From assembly GCA_050084985.1 (NCBI GenBank), contig JBITNC010000001.1, forward strand, positions 48,794,001-48,858,000: a stretch of 64,000 bases of DNA, in the 5' to 3' direction. A program made the translations under genes and the position numbers. Source of the stretch: Nageia nagi (Eukaryota > Pinophyta). Numbering within the stretch: the stretch's first letter is position 1; each line of letters begins with the position of its first letter. Below are positions 1-13,169 of this stretch, piece after piece. A model generated the notes under the pieces. That model was not told where the DNA came from, ran no database searches, and saw only the letters and a list, made by a program, of their open reading frames with translations.

Positions 1-2150
1 AGATGGTAAAGCCCCTAGTCTTTCAAGTGATGCAAGTGTTAATCCTTCTTTAGACAGAGGTAGCAGTGATGAAGATGATGATAATTTTTCCCTATATAAG
101 TACTTTAAGGCCAAGGGTTCATAGAAAAGGATCAGAGAGGAAGGAGAAAGCAATAAAAGTGAGTTACCTATGCCCAATAAAGTCCCAAAACCAATCCCTA
201 GTGGTGCTAAAGGGTCTCTCCCAGCTCATATGGCTCCCAATACTAGAGATAGTCAAGTTAAAAAGAGTAAGAAAGATAGTCAAGTTAAAAAGAGTAAGAA
301 AGCTTAGGAATATAATATTAACCTAAATCCTAAAGAGGTTGATGTTGCCTCAACCTTAATTTCAATTAAAAGTGAGGAGGAACAAAGGAAAAGTGAGATT
401 GCCACTTGCCAAGTGAAATCTAGGAAGTTGATAAATAAATCTCCCAGTATTGCAACTTTAACCAAAGCTAGAAGAATAGGTCGATAGAGTGTAGTAGTTG
501 AGAAGATTATAGAGGAAGATAGAAAAGTGGTTGTTAAGAAGAACAAGATAAAGAAGATTCAAGTTCCCAATTATATAAACATAATTCCTCAAGATAATAT
601 GGTAATTTTTATTGATCTTGAGGAGATCTAACTACTTGAAAACTTTAAAATTAGAGAGTTTTGCAAAAGGAAGTAAAGTAACCATGGGTCACAATATTTA
701 AAGATACTTTTAGAAAGTATGGCTCAAGACTTGGGTGATGTTTACCTAAAGTCAAAATTACTTCATTCTCAATAATCAACAAACCTATAATAAAATATGG
801 AATAGGTAAGCTAGAAGTATGTTTGGATATACCAGAGAAGCAGAGTGTAGCAACATAGGATAAAGTAAATCCACAGTCAAGTGGTGAAGCTACTCTTGGA
901 AAGTTAGAAAATACTATTAATAAGGGCTCAGATAAGGCAAACATCACCGATTGTAAGGACTAGGACACTCTAAGGAAGAAGCTAAAGATAAGATCTAGGC
1001 ATGTTAAAAAAGCTTTAGGGAGCTGAAATGACATAGGGGAGGGAAAGGAGTTGGAAATGGAAAGAAAGAATACAAGGAAACAAAGTGTAATCAAGAGTGG
1101 TGCTAAGCCAAATCGAATATAAGAGAAGCTTTTAGATAAAGTACCAATAATTCCAATTGAAAAAGGCTTCAAAATAAAATCAATAGTGGTTAAGCCTCCT
1201 CAGGATAAGTTGATCTATAATAGAATGCTATCTAAAGTAATGTTACTTCCTAGAAAATTCAATCAAACTTTTGAAGAAATTGGAGATCAACCAACCTTTA
1301 AGCAAAGAATTTCTTAGGCTCAATATGTCTCTTTCTACAAATTCAACTATGAAAACCAATCCTTTTGTTATATGGAAATATTTGGCTATGATTTTGAGTT
1401 TTTTGTAGCTCAAATATGCTAGTAGATTACAACTTTGATTCTTGTGCTAAAAATAATATGTATCCAGATCTCTATATTATTGATTAAATGATGTCTAGTT
1501 GGCTATGGTATGCCCTTTTGTATTATATAGTACATCAATACTTAATCTAATTGAATTCTATGAAGTGTGGGAGGACTTCTCAAAACCCTTTTTTTTATTA
1601 ATACAATATTTACCCTTATTAATAAAAAAATAGTAAGTGCCATGATGGATAGTTGGCCTAAGAATCATTGCGACTACTTGTTGAGGAATCCATAGTGTAT
1701 AGTTCAAGAGTGGATGGATGCAACTAAGTACATTGAGCTCAATAAGAGGACTATAGTAGTCCTTTATTACATAATACCAATTCAAAAATTTAGGTACCAA
1801 AATCCTTGTTTTGATAATCCCAACCATCACTAAAATTGTAAAAATAGAAAGGAAGACTCGATTTTGACCATGAGCAAGTCAACAATACCTTGTAGAGTAG
1901 GCTAGTAAATGGATAAGGAAAAGAGGATAATGTATATTATACCATGATTACAAAGGATGAAACCTATTTTTGGAAATAATTTGTTCAACATGATTGGGCA
2001 TACATGTATGAAAGGGAGTACATTAGGGACTAACAAAGATTGAGAAGAATTGGAGATAAAAATATGAAGAAAAAAACTAAGTTGTAAGGTCCAAAAGTAA
2101 AAAGAAGAAGATTGATCAGAGGATAAAGAGAGTTAAGATGAATCATTTTT
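1..2150 (+). pseudogene. Decayed charged/lysine-rich reading frame, identity unknown
   Basis: One reading frame starting at base 2 stays protein-like for about 600 bases. It is rich in Lys, Glu and Ser, with a short direct repeat around 252-300 encoding two runs of DSQVKKSKK. The frame is interrupted at 122 and again near 304 and 485 by TAG codons and later by TAA, as expected if CAG/CAA codons decayed by C-to-T change. Protein-like pieces continue in shifting frames to about 2150, for example around 1200-1400 and 1500-1830. No catalytic motif is recognisable. It is probably the 3' part of an old transposon ORF that begins upstream of the window, but no family can be named. Confidence 0.3.
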
Positions 2151-3977
2151 CATTCCTAGCTCACAATTTCTCATAGCCTCATGATTCTAATGTAGGAGCA
2201 TCTCAAGTTTAATTCAAATCCAAGAAATAATTCAAGTTTAAGTGGTTTTTGAAATGTTCAATTGGTTTTTAGGCAAGTTATTATGCAAAACCCCCCAATA
2301 ATCAAATCAATAGATAACATGATACAATATTATTTTAAATAGTTACCATCACTACTAACATAGTGGACATCACTCCTCCCATTCAGGCATTTTGTTAACT
2401 AATTCATATTCTTCATCAATTATCCATTTCAAACACAATCAATAATAAATTTAGATTTGGTTAAATCATTTGTGAGTTTCACCAAAAAAACAATGGAAAA
2501 ATAAATCATATAGATGGTAGTCAAAAATAGCAATTGAATTGAGATTCTAATTTATAAGGGGAGAGAATTTGAAGTGATGCCTCATTATGTGAGGATAAAT
2601 AATTAGGTAAAAAGAGGAAAACATGAATGTAAATAGGAGGCCAAGAGTTTTTCAATATGAAGGAAATGACATTAGATCCATAGAGGGATGTTGCATGCAA
2701 GTTCTCAAATATGATACTAATAATTAGTTATTTTATAAAAGAGAAATGAGTCATAGTGGCATTTAGGCTTGTTTGAATCCATAAAATCCTTCACCATGAG
2801 AAGGATGGTAAAAGACATTCAAATTAGGAGACCAAATCATTAGTTGGCTCAATTGAAAGATTATTATGAATATTAAACATCCTTATAATGATACTAATAG
2901 AAATCAACTAGTCTCTTTGAAGATTATAATACTCATTTAAGGATAAATTCATATAGTGTCATCTTATTTTGCTCTTGTAGTTCTACTATAATCCTGGTGA
3001 GGCATGATCAACATATTATATTCCATTGTGTAGGTATTTAAAGAAATAAAAATATGTTAAAATCTGATAGATATTTTTGTATTTATTATTTGAGGAGGAG
3101 CACAAAGGAGAAATAATTATGATATTCCCTTACATTAAATATTGAATCATTTACAAAGTAAATACATAGGAAGGATCATATAGAGTGCACTATGAGCACA
3201 TAAATAGACATAAATCAGAGTTGAAGATACATTTTATGTTGTTCGCATGATGACATTGAAAAATGAGAGGTTTGATGAAGTTGAGTTGAAGATTAGAATT
3301 TTAGTTTTGGTGACCATGGATAACTCCATGACTATGATGCTAGCTGAAAGGAGACAGGGTAAAAATGGAATCTCTCTTTTGATTTCAAGCTTGTAAAGAG
3401 TCATTTTGTATGGCTATATTTGAGTAGAAGTGGGGCAATTCTAATAATGAGGAAAAACCTTATTTTATCTATATTTTTTTGTAATGAAATAGTCCCTTGC
3501 AATCCATTTAAATATCACTAAATCATTACAGACCTATTGAAGCAAAGAATAGGTGTTTTGCTTATAGTATAATGGTTAATAGTATTGAAATTGTATTAGC
3601 AATTGTTAGATATAAATACTAATATTGTAATGTGATAGATTTTATCATTTTTTTTCTATAAAATTTTAGATGTTTGATTAATTTAATCTTATAAATCATA
3701 TGTATGCATGTGTGGTTTATTGTAGGAGCCTATACATTTTCTTGACTATATAAAAAATAAAAAATTGATAACCCTCTTCAATTAAACATGCATGGCTACA
3801 TATATATAAAATACAAATTAAAGTGACATGGTATTGAATCACACCCAAGTGTTCTAGTTTTTAGTTTAGTGGCTTTCTTATATAACCATGCATGGCATAC
3901 AATCATTGTACTCATTGAATCTAAGTGTCATTAAGGCATTGTATTAGTACACTAATAAATGTGATATCATCTTGATT
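2151..3977. other. AT-rich intergenic DNA, nothing recognised
   Basis: No protein-like frame of useful length and no clear repeat was seen. A tRNA-like A-box string near 3552-3575 lacks a partner B box and the folding arms of a tRNA. Confidence 0.5.
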
Positions 3978-4100
3978 CACTACACCAAAATCAAGTTTCC
4001 ACAATGATTTTTTATGGTGGTTTAAAACCATCATAATAGAGATAATAGACGATGATTTTTACAGGAAATTTAAAATTTCCTTCATAGGATATATTATGGT
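3978..4100 (+). mobile_element. Candidate CACTA-like transposon left terminus
   Basis: The stretch opens with CACTACACCAAAATCAAG, which fits the CACTA start of plant En/Spm transposons. It is followed by short motifs in both orientations (GGTTTAAAACCATC and related) that resemble sub-terminal repeats. A matching right end and 3-bp target duplication were not found, so this may be a solo end or a MITE-like derivative. Confidence 0.35.
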
Positions 4101-5690
4101 TTGCCACCTAATTTGGCATCAAACTAGAGATGAGAGAGAAAAGGATAGGTGAACGAATCCATAACCATTTCCTAAAAATTGAGGTATAAATCCCTCATTC
4201 ACTAGAATTGCATTGCTACATTAATATATGAATAAATATAACATCATTTTGGATTAATTCCCATATATCTCATTCCATTTGTTCAAATAGTTTGATGGTT
4301 TCCTATTTACAACCATTCCTTACATACCCTATATTATTGCAATCCATGAAATTATTTTTCATAATGCATGTTGTCAAACAAAACCCTTACCATATTAATG
4401 CCCCCACATTTTAAATATATGTTTGTCAAGGTTGTTATCACAATTGCATATGAAATGTGTGGCGGGGGGTTTTGTTAGTAGGAAATGGTAAAAAATATGT
4501 GAATGCTACCAGGGGGTATTTTTAATATCAATTTGAAGTATCAATATATTGGTAAGCATTTTATAAGGGGAAGGGGAGAGGTTTTTATCTGAAGCAAGGG
4601 AAAGGGGGGGTTACTAGGGGGAAGAGGTTTTTAGGATGATGTAAAATAGGGGTAATTGCATGATATTTTATCTAGTTGGCATACCCAAAATCCCTCTATA
4701 TGATAATATAATTCTTCTAGTACTCTTCAATTTTATTATTATGAAATAATTAAAATATTATTCTAAAATTTTATTATTAAATTCATTCTAACATGTTAAA
4801 TAAATAAATTAATTCATCTTTTTAATAAATCAAATCGATTAGTATTAAATTAATGTTAGAGCCTAAGATCTAACCTTAACTAAAATTTACACCCAAAAAA
4901 CTACATCATTGAATGTAATTTATTTACAATAGCCCTTAAAATGTATTCACATTTGGAGGCAATCATATAGTGCAAGTGAAAGTGATTTGGAATTTTTGGT
5001 TTATACATATATTAGTTTTTTATTGATATAAATTTTAAAATTTTGATTCAATTTTAAAATTTGGCTATATTATTTGATTTTATTAATTATTTATGGTTGA
5101 ACATTTGACTCTCCCTTCAATCAATGCAACTGTAGAATGTCTCTTGATATAATAAGCCTTGATATGAAGTATTATAATCAATAATTTATCTATAATATAG
5201 AAATAAAAATATAATTATATTTTTAAATAAGGGGTGATATTATTTACATAATTAAAAATAATATATAAACACGATAAAAATGACATTAATTAAACATGGA
5301 AAAATAATGCAAGGTATGTCAAAAAATATACAAAATTTAAAATAAAAAATATGATGTATAAGGGATATTCTTTACATTGCTTATCTTGAATTCATAACTA
5401 TAATCAACCCTTATTTCCCTCTAAAAGAATCTTACAATAGGCATATTTAAAATAAGATAATTAAAAATTTATTTAAAATAAATATATAAATAAAATGGGA
5501 TGTTGATTGATGCAATGACAAATTTACAAATAGAAGTACACTAAATTGCAACCATACTTGGTGATTTAATCCAATGGTTTCAGTGCCCATCGATCACAAA
5601 TTTGTAAGGGTATAAACTAGTTATAATCCTTACCAATTTTCATAGGGAGTATTGTGCTGGTTGATTTGATTTGAATTTGGTATTTGAAGA
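4101..5690. other. AT-rich intergenic DNA, nothing recognised
   Basis: Very AT-rich sequence with many TAATTA/TTTAAAT runs. It has G-rich patches near 4460-4640 but no reading frame, RNA gene or structured repeat that could be supported. Confidence 0.5.
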
Positions 5691-5924
5691 CTTAGATTGT
5701 GCATTATTTAGTATTAAGAATGAAAGCAAGAGGTGCAAAAGAAGAAGGGTTGAGGAAGGAAAGATGAAGCTAAGAAGTCCCTCTCCATATATTAAAGTCA
5801 AGGTTTAAATTCCCTCTAAAAAGAATAAGAATATATCTCAAGAAGGGGAGGAATGCAAAGAGGGTGGAGCCTAGGAATTAGATCTCCCATCTATATAGAT
5901 GTTATGATGGAGTACTTTGCTATC

Positions 5925-6640
5925 GAAGTGCTTGATCTTGAACCAACTAGATGGAATAATCCCCATATCATTAGGTGAGATTATAAGCCTTCAAAAATTG
6001 GATGTTTTCCATAACCACTTTATAGGTTCAATCCCGTCCAAGCTTGGTAACTCTTGCCAAATTCTCACTCATCTCTAACTTTCATCCAACAACATATAGG
6101 GTTTGATACTCTCTTCCCTATCAACTTGTACTTCTCTTCAAATTTTTATCTTGGATAATAATAATATTCCTAGGATCTTCCCAAATGAACAATATTGGGT
6201 AATCATATCTTGATAAAAATCCTCCTCCTCTACAACAACTACATTTCTAGGCCCTTTTAAATGTCTATATCTACCTATAAAAAATTAAAGGTCGTAGATT
6301 TCAATTCTAATAATGTTTTAGGTTCCCTATAGCTGACCATATGCATGGGATTCAAGGATCTTAAGGAGCTCAAGCTACCAGATAATCTAATTACTAATGA
6401 TATCCTAATAATATTAGGGTACTAATTTGAGTAAAGGACCATAGATTGAGTCTTAATTGTTTTTAGGGCTAGATTCCTTCTAAGCTCATAAACCTCAATA
6501 ATATGGAACACCTAATATTGTGATTTAACAACTTAAAGGGTATAATTTCAATAGAACTTAGGCAATGAAATTATCTAAAAAATCTAATGCTTCTTACAAC
6601 AACAAGAATAACCATATCATTCTTCTCCATTTCCTCCTCA
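5925..6640 (+). pseudogene. LRR receptor kinase (BRI1/BRL-like) ectodomain remnant
   Basis: Conceptual translation in shifting frames shows consecutive plant extracellular LRR units: a segment like LQKLDVFHNHFIGSIPSKLG near 5977-6047, then LSSNNI and TSLQIFILDNNNI near 6080-6160, then KELKLPDN near 6365-6385, then RTID, NLNNMEHLILWFNNLKG and SIELRQ to about 6565. The spacing follows the 24-residue LxxLxLxxNxLxGxIP repeat. The order of units (ELKLPDN, RTID.SLNY, NLNNMEHL.LWFNNLKG) resembles the BRI1-LIKE receptors in particular. Frames are broken by many stops and indels. No island domain, transmembrane segment or kinase is seen, so this is a partial, long-dead copy. Confidence 0.6.
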
Positions 6641-6687
6641 TTGTACATAATGATGAACAATTGAGAGCTTGGAAAGCTTATGGCTAG

Positions 6688-7388
6688 TGTAAACACCTAA
6701 AAAGGAATTTTAATTTAATTAAAATACCATTTTAGGTATTTGAAATAATTTATTTAATTTATTAAATAAATTATCTTTTCCATGTGCACTCTCATCTACC
6801 TTTATGTTTTGTGGTAACAAGTAAGCTCAATATCACAATAAGCCTAAGAAGGATCCTTAACACTAGACTTGTTGCCTATAAAGGTGGAGGGGTTATGCAT
6901 GATCAAAGATATGACATGATATGATATAATCTTGAATCCTTGATAGGTGGAAATATACTTATTTCAATATATTATACTGTGTTTCTTACTATGAGCTCTA
7001 CATTCCTATGATCTTTCATCCCTTCATGAGCAAGATTCGATACATCAAATGTCATGAGATGACGATATTGAGTGAAAGGGTGAGGTATTATAGAATGATA
7101 ATTGGGTGTCATCATTAGGTTTATGTCCCTACCGCTAGGTTGGGATCAAATTGGTGGCTCCATATTTTAAGGAAGCTCATCGTTCATCCTCTTTCAATTG
7201 AATTTTTCCTTCATTCATCATCACATGTAAAGTACAAGTTTGTATCTTCTGTAAATCTAATTTTGATAGGTCAAGGTCAATTAGGTCATTATCATCTTTC
7301 ACATCATCCATTTCCTATTGTTCATAGTTAATTGGTGAATTTAATTATTCTGTAAATAACCCTAATAATTATTATTTTAATTATAACA
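6688..7388 (+). repeat. Putative 5' LTR of the degenerate Ty3 element
   Basis: The segment begins TGTAAACACC and ends ATTATAACA, giving TG...CA ends. It is followed one base later by a PBS-like TTGGTGAACCTGAC, and Gag coding begins about 105 bases downstream. No second LTR was found to prove it, so the boundaries are inferred. Confidence 0.35.
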
Positions 7389-7495
7389 ATTGGTGAACCT
7401 GACTTCTTTTTGATACATCACATTATCCTTCACTAATTACACTAAAACCATAAGGTTTTAGATAGTACTAATCTTACATTTCAAGTATTTTAGAA

Positions 7496-8190
7496 ATGGA
7501 ACCTGCTCATTTTCTTGCCATAGTCAATAGCTTTTATGAGGACACCAAAGCTCATGTCAAAAAGATGCTATATGGAAATTAAGGAAGAAGTGAAGCCTCT
7601 AACATTGGGGGCAATAGTCAATCTTTAAAGGTGCTCCAAATAATACTAAGGATTCAAATCCATTGTATGATGAGATTCATAATACTAGAGCACTCAATCT
7701 ACAAGTGGAACCTATTTTTGATACATGTAATGGTGAGGGAGATCCTATGGCTCATATCAACTCTTTAAAAATGAAATTAGAGTTGAAATTTATGATAAAT
7801 GATAACTTGATGGTTAAATACTTCCCTACTATATTTAGAGGTGATTCAATCAATTGGTACTTCTCTTTACCTTCTAAATCTCTTAATTTCTATGTTCAAC
7901 TTATCTTAGAATTCTATATCCATTTCCAATATCATGCTCCTAGACAAATGACAATTTTACATGTAGTTAGTTCTCTCCAAGGTCCAAATGAGTGATTTGA
8001 TAAATTTTCTCAAAGGTTTGAAAAGATATGGAGCATGATTCCTAAACCCTTATCATTATCTTCTATCACATCAATGTTTATGTATAATGTCCATTGTAAA
8101 TTGAAGTTCATTTCCCTAGATTACATATCTTACCCTTTACTGAGATTATGCATAGACTTGCCTAAAAAGAGAAGTGCTTAGTTGACATGG
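7496..8190 (+). pseudogene. Ty3/gypsy Gag remnant
   Basis: Starting at the ATG at 7496, a Gag capsid-like frame is readable. From 7663 to 7995 it runs openly and contains GEGDPMAHINSLK and SINWYFSLPSKSL, close to the retrotransposon Gag core (GD.. .H......L, ..A..W...L). It stops with TGA at 7993 but the next codons (FDKFSQRFEKIWSMIPKPL) continue the same domain, so the stop is a lesion. A TAA at about 7579 breaks the N-terminal part. Predicted role when intact: assembly of the cytoplasmic virus-like particle. Confidence 0.6.
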
Positions 8191-8929
8191 GTGACTTGAA
8201 ATATGGAAACCCTAGAAAAGAGACTAAGGAAGGTAGACATAAAAAAAAGGTAAAGAGTTCCATGCCATAGAAGAACCCTCATCCAAAGAGCAACAAAAGA
8301 GTCAAGAAAAGCAAAATTTTAGGAAGAATAATAGGTTACCTTTGGCTCCTAAATTTATGTTCAAGGATTTTTTACAAAAAGGACTAATCAAACCTTATCC
8401 AAAATAAGAGCTAAGTCATCATGATGATAAACCTAGTTAGTACAATGAACTAGAATTTTACAAATATCACAAAGTCAAAGGTCATAGAATAAATGCATGT
8501 ATGATCTTAGGAAAACAATTATAAAAATTGTTAGATGATGGTAAGATACAATATGAGTCTTGTGTAATTGATTCAAAAATGTGGAACCACTCAAAATAAA
8601 CATCATATTCAAGAATTTGTGGCATCACTAAGAGAGGAAGACCTAAGGGAGTGTCAATCTAACTATAGTAGAGCAAATAGAAGTCCCTTGTAATCATGGT
8701 ACATAACAACTCCTTGAATAACTAAAGGTAACTCATAATAGGATAAGTATTTTCAAACTTTTACAATTTTCAATTGATCATAAATATGCTTTATTTTATG
8801 CACTTAAGAAAACTAAAGTTGAAGTAGAAAATTTGTTAAGTCAGTAGGAAATATTGATACTGATTTAGTTTGTAACATACTTTCCTTTCAAGAGAGTGAA
8901 CTACCTAGTGAAGATGTCATTGAGAAAAA

Positions 8930-9300
8930 TCTAGGACTATATATTCATGTCAAAATTGATTATGTTCCTATTAAAAAAGCTTTGATTGATACTAGTTCAA
9001 ATGTCAATATATGTTTAGTTGAATTATTGCAAAAATACTTTCCTTTCATATATGCAAAAATGAAAAAAACCACTATTAGCATAAAATGGTTTGATAAAAC
9101 TAAAAAAGAATGTATTATATATGTATTTATACCTATTGAAGTAGGTGGTAAAATGATTCATCAAAAAATATATGTTTTTCAAGTGTAATTGCCATATAAC
9201 TTGTTGTTTGGTAGACCATGGATCCATAAGATTAGGGTTGTTACTTCCACATTACATTAGTCGATTAAATTTATGCACAAAGGCAAGCAGGTTACTATTC
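8930..9300 (+). pseudogene. Ty3/gypsy aspartic protease remnant
   Basis: The frame around 8940-9240 reads KKALIDTSSNVNIC, where retropepsins have the active-site D-T/S-G, and later LPYNLLFGRPWIHKI, the C-terminal flap/dimer motif of plant Ty3 proteases. The catalytic Gly is replaced (DTSS) and a TAA separates the two motifs near 9186. The domain processes the Gag-Pol polyprotein in intact relatives; this copy cannot. Confidence 0.6.
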
Positions 9301-9689
9301 ATGCAAATGAAAATCCCATAAATGTATGTCGAGTAGCTAAGAGGTTTGGATTCCTCATGGTTTGGTCAAAAGTGAGGAATATGCACTAACACATATCAAA
9401 ACTATCACCCCATAAGAGGTAAGCATTAGAGTATACAGAATCCCAAGGCTATACATTTGGTAGAACTTCAGAGAGCTCAAACAACCTCTTGCAATCTTAG
9501 AAATACAACATTATCACTAGGAATAAATTAAAATCAAGTATTATTGCTCCATTCCTGAGCAAAATAATGACCCTGTTGAACATATGAATTTCCTATATCA
9601 AGAACATAAAGAAAAAAGCATATCTAACAATGAAGATACAACTTTTGTTTTGTAGAAAATACCATGTTAGGTAAGTATGCATTTCAATA

Positions 9690-9790
9690 GCATGGATTCT
9701 AATTTTGCTAATGAATATATGTATAAATATTATTATTATGGAAAAGGATTAGGTAAGAATGAGTAGGGCATCATAGATCCCATTCCAAAT
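9690..9790 (+). pseudogene. G-patch-like piece of the Ty3 polyprotein
   Basis: A segment encoding YYYGKGLGKNE followed by TAG and GII resembles the glycine-rich G-patch found after the protease in some plant Ty3 polyproteins. Further codons with stops run to about 10010. Short and degraded, so assignment rests on position and the GKGLGKN motif. Confidence 0.4.
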
Positions 9791-10039
9791 GAAGGTTAGC
9801 ATAAAAGAACAATCAGTGCTAGATTTGATGATTCTACACCTAATTCATCTTCATTATTTCCAAGGATTCAACATATGGATAGTAGTGATTAGGGATACAT
9901 GAGATATATATATGATGAGTATATGCATTATGGAATTATGCATGGTATGGCAAAAGAGTTACAAGCTTACTATACAAATCCATTCCTACCTCTTGCAGCT
10001 CCAGTTTGAGTGGATATCTTCAAAAATGATGATCTATGT

Positions 10040-11640
10040 TATACTAAGTTCATATTTCATTTTTTAGGACAATTAGGTTCACCTCTTTGTCACCTCTAAA
10101 GTGGTAATTCCATATTTTTATATGTTAATTTATTATTTAAAACTTGACTTCTAAGTGGGTCTATTGTAAGAATTTGGGGTTTTATTCTTCTTGGTATAGG
10201 ATAATACCATCATTGATAAAAATGATTGGATTCTACCTCTTTGACTAAAGGTTTACTCAATAATTACCTTAAAAATGGGTATAACCTTTCTTGAGTTTGA
10301 ATCTATCTCATTTTCCCCTTTTCCTTGCGATTACAAGCTAGATTGATGTAGGCAAAGGCGAGTAATTTGCTATCATTATATCGATGGTGATATTAGGGTT
10401 AGACCTAATGAGTTAAGGATTTAGGGTATCATTTATTTGGAATCACTTTGTGGAAGTAAAGGTCTTCAAATTTTGGGAATTCTAGAGTAACTATAAAGAT
10501 GTTAATATAAGGGTTGAAATTTGATGTGTGTATACCCATGCATGGCTAACCTTATGTAAATATTTTTATTACATTTATAGCATGATGCATTTATCTCCTT
10601 GTATGGTTGAAGTAATGTAATTCAAAATTCATGGAAAAGAATAGTGTTCATGTTATCATGATAGAGAATTTAAGATAATGGACTTACTAGGATGTCATCT
10701 CATGATTAGTTTTTTTCTTACAGTAACCTCAGGCAATGTTTCATGTTGATACTTTTTGAATAATGATAATAGGATGAATATGGTAGTCTTTTTTCTTGCC
10801 TTTGATATTTGAAGAACATCTAAGTGGGATCTTGTATTCATTTTATATCAATGAATAATTTAGTTTTGCTTGATAATTAACACTAATTGATGGCTTTGCT
10901 AAAATTAGGGAGATAAGAGTGTTATTATACTAATGGATTATGAGCATAATTATGTAATGATGCATCTTAAGGATAATCCAATAAGAGTAACTCATGCTAT
11001 TAAAGTATTTATAGCCATATTTGAATGCAAGTTGCATCTTGTTAGTAAATGAACATAACATTTACTACAAAATGCAGCTACCTTTCAAAGATATTTGTTC
11101 AAATATAGTTTCATGGACTATAATGATCACAGGTTGGAACCATGAGTTGTTTAATAAAGTGCCTTATCTAGACTGCTATAATCCAATATATTCATAAAAT
11201 GAAAGACTATAGAAACTATGTTTGCATCAAATAATTCCTAGGTCTTGTAGCTTAAAATTCTATAATTTTCTATCATATGATAGACTTGGATCATTTCATA
11301 TCAAATGTTTAAAGCATCCAAGTTGATTTTGTGGTAACATTATGAACAATGTTGAAGCATAATTGTGATACATCTATTGAGAGGTTCTAAATGTAGTTAT
11401 TATATAGGTTATCCTAGGGGGGATACATCCAATATTTATGATGGAGGTAAGAAAACATAGCATGTATATATTTTGGGTTGAAAGGTTGTTAAGTATTACA
11501 AGCACGTTTTCACCAACTTACCAATTTAGGACTAGTTTTTGATACTTAAAGTATAGTGTTTGATCATGTAGCCAATTTTGCACCTAATAATTGAATCTAC
11601 CTAAAAGTTGATAGTATTTCATTTTGTGTATATCCTACAA
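10040..11640. other. AT-rich intergenic DNA, nothing recognised
   Basis: No protein-like frame, terminal repeat or RNA gene could be supported. It may contain the eroded 3' part of the Ty3 element to its left. Confidence 0.45.
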
Positions 11641-11690
11641 TCATAGGAATAATCACCATACATGCATTGCTGACCTTCTTGGTCGTGTAG

Positions 11691-12090
11691 GCTATCTTGA
11701 GGGAGCTTTGAACTTCATTGCCAAAATATTCATAAACCCTAAAATAAGCGTATGCATGTGTGTACTTGGTGCATGTAAATTGAATGTTATGGTTTAGATT
11801 TAAACTTCATTACCAAAATACCAATAAACCCTAAAATGGGTGTATGCATGTGTACTTGGTGCATGTAAATCAAATGTTATGGTTCATTTAGGCTATATTG
11901 AGGGAAATTTGAACTTCATTGCCAAATTACCCATAAACCCTAAATTGGTATTTGCATGTGTCTAGTTATGCTTTTAAATCAAATGTTATGATTTGTGTAG
12001 GCTATATTGAGGGAGCTTTGAACTTTCCTGCAAAAATACCCATAAACCTTGAATTGGGTGTGTGCATATATCTATTGATTGGTATAATGT
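11691..12090 (+). repeat. Tandem repeat, about 109-bp unit, four diverged copies
   Basis: The phrase GGCTATATTGAGGGAGCTTTGAACTT (or close variants) recurs near 11691, 11797 (5' part lost), 11892 and 12001. Each copy is followed by a variant of ACCCATAAACCCTAAATTGGG and TGCATGTGT. Two more copies of the same family lie at 23330-23545, on the far side of the copia insertion. Confidence 0.7.
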
Positions 12091-12099
12091 AACCTCAAA

Positions 12100-13140
12100 G
12101 GGTTTGGTCTAGTTGAGTTCTCCATTGCCTATAATAGTAGGTTCCTTGAAAGAATAGAAGGTGGTGGGAATTCCCTCATGTTAGTTTTCTACTCAATCTT
12201 TGGGTTATAGGTCAATTACTATCTATTGTAAAGGTTTAAAGTAATAGGAAATAGATAAAAAGTTAGAGAGCTATAAGAAAGAGATGAACACATTAAACTA
12301 AAACTTAAATAAGAACTATACAGCTGAGCATTACAGCATAGGAAATAATCCATAGCCAAGATTGGGGTCACATAATCACAATACACAACCATAACTTAAG
12401 ACAACATTCCATACATAACATTCACAAAAGTAATAAATGGCCACTTGCTGCAAAGGGAAAAACATTATCATATATGAAATCATATTACAAACTTGGGAAA
12501 ATTTGCTAGAATGTTCAACCTATTTTACTTATAACAGTCCACCATATATACATTCACCTACCCAATTAGGTGGTTGTCTACCATAAATACACATAATTAT
12601 TCATATTGGTTGAAGATAGTAAAGAAAACTATTTACAATAAATATTACAATTATGTTAGATTACATAGTGAATAAGCACCAATAGCATGACCATATGAAA
12701 ATTTGCAATTTCTAAGCAGTTGTATCCATTGAGCTATAATCTTCCTAACATGTTGTTAAATGTTCTTTTTCAGCTTTATAGTTGATTGAAGGTGTTACCT
12801 TTTAGTTCTATAGCTAATTGAAGAAGCACTTGTTTGCAATTTGATAGGTATGATCTAGTATTGTTCTATTAGTAGTTATCTACGTCTTTACAACCATTGA
12901 TGATCCATACTATAGTTCTAATTGAATAGAGTAATGGGGGCCATGAGTAATATTTCAACTTAGTTCAAGAAGAAACTACCACTATTATGTGGAAATGTGT
13001 TAAATTTGACACATTAACAGGGCATTGGGGGTCAAACACTTAAGATCAAGTGGACCTGGGTGTTACTTCTTACCCAACATTACTTTCTTAGTTTGATGGA
13101 TTTTGTTTCTCTTCATTAGGCCTTATTGATGATCTAGATC
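12100..13140. other. Intergenic DNA, nothing recognised
   Basis: AT-rich with no supported coding frame, RNA gene or structured repeat. Confidence 0.45.
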
Positions 13141-13169
13141 TTCTTAGCACCCATTGAATTTAGCCAAAC

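Larger units (their letters stand above)
6688..10020 (+). mobile_element. Degenerate Ty3/gypsy-type retrotransposon (gag, protease, G-patch)
   Basis: The order of elements is a putative 5' LTR, a PBS-like site, gag, an aspartic protease and a G-patch-like piece, the usual plant Ty3/gypsy order. No reverse transcriptase or integrase is visible afterwards and no second LTR was found, so the 3' part is deleted or beyond recognition. Stops and frameshifts are frequent, mostly TAG/TAA. The element is clearly older than the two LTR elements further right. Confidence 0.6.

Noticed and set aside
3540-3620. tRNA-Asp-like string TAGTATAATGGTTAATAGTA
   Set aside because: No matching B box, no acceptor or anticodon stems; resemblance limited to the A-box region.
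7140-7331. 63-codon plus-strand frame
   Set aside because: Lies within the putative LTR of the degenerate Ty3 element, has no motif and no supporting context.
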